This document shows positions 5,489 to 7,037 of a stretch of DNA of 7,037 nt, piece after piece. Both the position numbers and the translations under genes were made by a program. Source of the stretch: an uncultured Pseudomonadota bacterium (GTDB lineage: Bacteria > Pseudomonadota > Alphaproteobacteria > Rs-D84); assembly GCA_900313285.1 (NCBI GenBank), contig OMQP01000022.1, positions 1-7,037 on the forward strand. Reading direction: 5' to 3'. The notes beneath the pieces were generated by a model. That model ran no database searches. It had not been told where the DNA came from and was given only the letters and a program-made list of their open reading frames with translations. Within the stretch, counting starts at the first letter, position 1. Each line of letters begins with the position of its first letter.

Positions 5489-6340
5489 ATGAACGAAGAA
5501 AAACAAGAACCAATGATTGAAATGACAGCTGGTGAAATGTTGCATAATGCACGAACAACTGGTCGCAGAAAGCGTGAAATAGCCACAATTGCTAAATTGC
5601 TTTGTATTCGCGAAGATTTTTTGATGGCATTGGAAGAGGGTAATTATCGTTTTATTCCAGAAGACGTCTATATACTGGGTTTTGCACGCAGTTATGCTGT
5701 TGAATTGGGTTTAGATCCCGATGAAGTTATTGCTAAATTAAAACGCGAATTGGGCTTAATTTCCGAAGAAGAAAAAGAAGAAGAAAAAATTTGTGAACCA
5801 AAACAATCAATCAAAATTGATAAAGCTTTGTTATTAAAATACTACAAAATATCATTAGATTATGTCAAAAAACATTGGCTTTGGTTTGCTTCCGGGGCTG
5901 GTGTATTAGTTGTTTTAATCGTTTTGATTGCTCTGTTGGCTGGTGGATCAAAACCAGAAGTTCAAGATGTTGCAGCGAACACCGAAACAACAGTTGTTGC
6001 GGCGACAGTTGTTAAAGAACCTGATTTCAGATACCCTGTTCGTGAGAAATTTGAAGCAAAAAATCGTAAAGAATCAAGAGTTGTGTTACAAGCAGAAAAA
6101 GAATCTTGGGTGAAAATTGAAGATGCTCGCGGAAGTAGTGTATTTTCACGTGTTTTAATACCTGGCGATGTATATTACATGCCGTTGGGCGACAAATTCA
6201 AAGCAACATTTGGTAATGTCGGCGCAATAGATGTATGGGTTGATGGCCAGTTGGTAAAAAAACTGGGACCTGCTAATACAAAAAAATCTGGCATTTCAAT
6301 GGCACCAGATGCTTTGAAAGCGGTTGGTTTTGCAGAATAA
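5489..6340 (+). CDS. rodZ: RodZ-like cell-shape protein (HTH, membrane helix, DUF4115)
   Basis: RodZ links the MreB cytoskeleton to the wall-elongation machinery in the inner membrane. The 283-residue product has all three parts of the family. A cytoplasmic helix-turn-helix domain spans about 12-88, with GEMLHNAR (15-22), IREDFLMALEEGNY (40-53) and YILGFARSYA (61-70). An acidic stretch (92-100) and a basic juxtamembrane segment precede one membrane helix (about 130-151). A periplasmic C-terminal domain of the DUF4115 type (about 195-280) carries SWVKIEDARGSSVFSRVLIP (206-225), FGNVGAIDVWVDG (241-253) and KKLGP (257-261). The linker at about 152-185 is Val/Ala/Thr-rich. Start ATG 5489 is supported by AAAGGA; the earlier in-frame ATG at 5426 overlaps dus and lacks a Shine-Dalgarno. 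It may be cotranscribed with dus and also has its own promoter. Whether MreB is present cannot be seen here. Confidence 0.88.
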   Translation: MNEEKQEPMIEMTAGEMLHNARTTGRRKREIATIAKLLCIREDFLMALEEGNYRFIPEDVYILGFARSYAVELGLDPDEVIAKLKRELGLISEEEKEEEKICEPKQSIKIDKALLLKYYKISLDYVKKHWLWFASGAGVLVVLIVLIALLAGGSKPEVQDVAANTETTVVAATVVKEPDFRYPVREKFEAKNRKESRVVLQAEKESWVKIEDARGSSVFSRVLIPGDVYYMPLGDKFKATFGNVGAIDVWVDGQLVKKLGPANTKKSGISMAPDALKAVGFAE

Positions 6341-6359
6341 TTTTGTTTTTTGTAAAACA

Positions 6360-6396
6360 TTGATTTCTTGTTCGGCTGTACTATATATTCACTATG
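6360..6396 (+). promoter_or_regulatory. uvrA promoter, probably leaderless start
   Basis: TTGATT (6360-6365, the same -35 hexamer as for dus) and TATATA (6382-6387, 4/6 match) are 16 bases apart. TATATT (6384-6389, 5/6 match) is an alternative at 18 bases. The start would fall at 6394-6396, on the uvrA ATG. No Shine-Dalgarno precedes it. No LexA-type box was recognised. Confidence 0.4.
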
Positions 6397-7037
6397 ACTG
6401 GAACTATAAAAATTCGCGGTGCACGCGAAAACAATCTTAAAAACATAGATTTAGATCTGCCAAAAAACAAATTGGTGGTATTAACTGGCGTATCTGGTTC
6501 TGGTAAATCATCGTTGGCCTTTAATACAATTTATGCCGAAGGTCAACGCAGATATGTTGAATCTTTGTCTTCGTATGCGCGTCAATTTTTAGATATGCAA
6601 AAAAAACCAGATGTTGATTTAATTGAAGGTTTGTCACCTGCAATTTCCATTGAACAAAAAACAACGTCTAAAAATCCACGTTCAACTGTTGGAACAGTAA
6701 CTGAAATATATGATTATTTACGTCTTTTATGGGCGCGTATTGGTATTCCATATTCACCAGTAACTGGTTTGCCTATTAAATCACAATCTATTGCTGAAAT
6801 GGTTGAATGGACATTAAAAATTCCGCATGGCGTGAAATTTTTCATAATGGCACCAATGGTTCGTGATCGCAAAGGTGAATATAAAAAAGAAATCGCTTTT
6901 TTGATAAAGCAGGGTTATCAGCGTGCTATAGTAGACGGAACTTTATATGATTTGGCTTCTGTGCCACCATTGGATAAAAACAAAAAACACAATATCATGG
7001 TTATCATAGACCGTGTTGCAATGCCAAACGAAGATTT
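6394..7037 (+). CDS. uvrA: UvrA, excinuclease ABC subunit A (5' part)
   Basis: UvrA is the damage-sensing ATPase that loads UvrB in nucleotide excision repair. The window holds the first 214 codons of a protein normally about 950 residues long; the rest lies beyond the right edge. The start matches the family: IKIRGARENNLKNIDLDLP (5-23), Walker A GVSGSGKSS (32-40), then YAEGQRRYVESLSSYARQFL (47-66) and EGLSPAISIEQKTTSKNPRS (77-96). VGTVTEIYDYLRLLWARIG follows. The next segment, PYSPVTGLPI, replaces the Cys-bearing stretch seen in some other UvrA proteins and is typical of alphaproteobacteria. The UvrB-binding region begins after about residue 130. The N-terminus aligns with E. coli UvrA to within a residue, which supports the ATG at 6394 even though no Shine-Dalgarno is present. 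It begins 53 bp after rodZ, with no convincing terminator between. Confidence 0.97.
   Translation, partial: MTGTIKIRGARENNLKNIDLDLPKNKLVVLTGVSGSGKSSLAFNTIYAEGQRRYVESLSSYARQFLDMQKKPDVDLIEGLSPAISIEQKTTSKNPRSTVGTVTEIYDYLRLLWARIGIPYSPVTGLPIKSQSIAEMVEWTLKIPHGVKFFIMAPMVRDRKGEYKKEIAFLIKQGYQRAIVDGTLYDLASVPPLDKNKKHNIMVIIDRVAMPNED

Noticed and set aside
6343..6360. Possible terminator between rodZ and uvrA (TGTTTT/AAAACA).
   Set aside because: The stem is 6 bp with a single G-C pair per half-turn, and no T-tract follows.
1..7037. Defence, phage, transposon, CRISPR or toxin-antitoxin system.
   Set aside because: Every sizeable ORF belongs to a known housekeeping family. No repeats of array type, integrase, transposase or composition shift are visible.

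Overview
The window is AT-rich bacterial chromosome using the standard code (TAA, TAG and TGA all end genes here, and TGG encodes Trp). The protein set points to an alphaproteobacterium, probably an uncultivated or host-associated lineage with a low-GC genome. The main clues are the adjacent lepB-rnc pair, the RNase III signature NERLEFIGDRVL and the UvrA segment reading PYSPVTGLPI. No phage, IS element, CRISPR array, tRNA or rRNA is visible, and codon use looks uniform. It is mainly a housekeeping region.

Layout. On the minus strand, positions 1923 down to 8 hold lepB (signal peptidase I), rnc (RNase III) and secG (SecYEG subunit). The lepB stop and rnc start overlap by one base. secG follows after 48 bp with its own good promoter. 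A 71-bp divergent spacer (1924-1994) separates lepB from a plus-strand YifB/ComM-family AAA+ ATPase gene (1995-3518). This ends in a strong, symmetrical hairpin terminator (3523-3550). The next gap holds a possible small minus-strand RNA that would end in the same hairpin, and then an extended -10 promoter for tspO (3696-4175). tspO converges on a small ftsB/divIC-like gene (minus, 4172-4504), and the two stop codons overlap in TTAA. That gene diverges across 19 bp from a dus-family tRNA-dihydrouridine synthase gene (4524-5441). It is followed by a rodZ-like gene (5489-6340) and the 5' part of uvrA (from 6394, cut by the window edge).

How they fit together. SecG and LepB both serve protein export: SecG in the translocon, LepB in removing signal peptides. 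RNase III and the dihydrouridine synthase act on structured RNA and tRNA. RodZ and the FtsB-like protein belong to cell shape and division. UvrA starts nucleotide excision repair, and ComM/YifB is linked in other bacteria to processing of recombination intermediates during transformation.

The most interesting signals are regulatory. Genes with a clear Shine-Dalgarno (lepB, secG, tspO, rodZ) have predicted leaders of about 16-24 nt. Four others (comM, ftsB-like, dus, uvrA) have none and have a -10-like element that would start transcription on or within a base of the ATG, so they look leaderless. The ftsB/dus pair appears to share one symmetrical -10 element for two divergent leaderless transcripts. 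The orphan promoter, hairpin and terminator between comM and tspO is a candidate new small RNA. All promoter and RNA calls were made by eye and are unverified.
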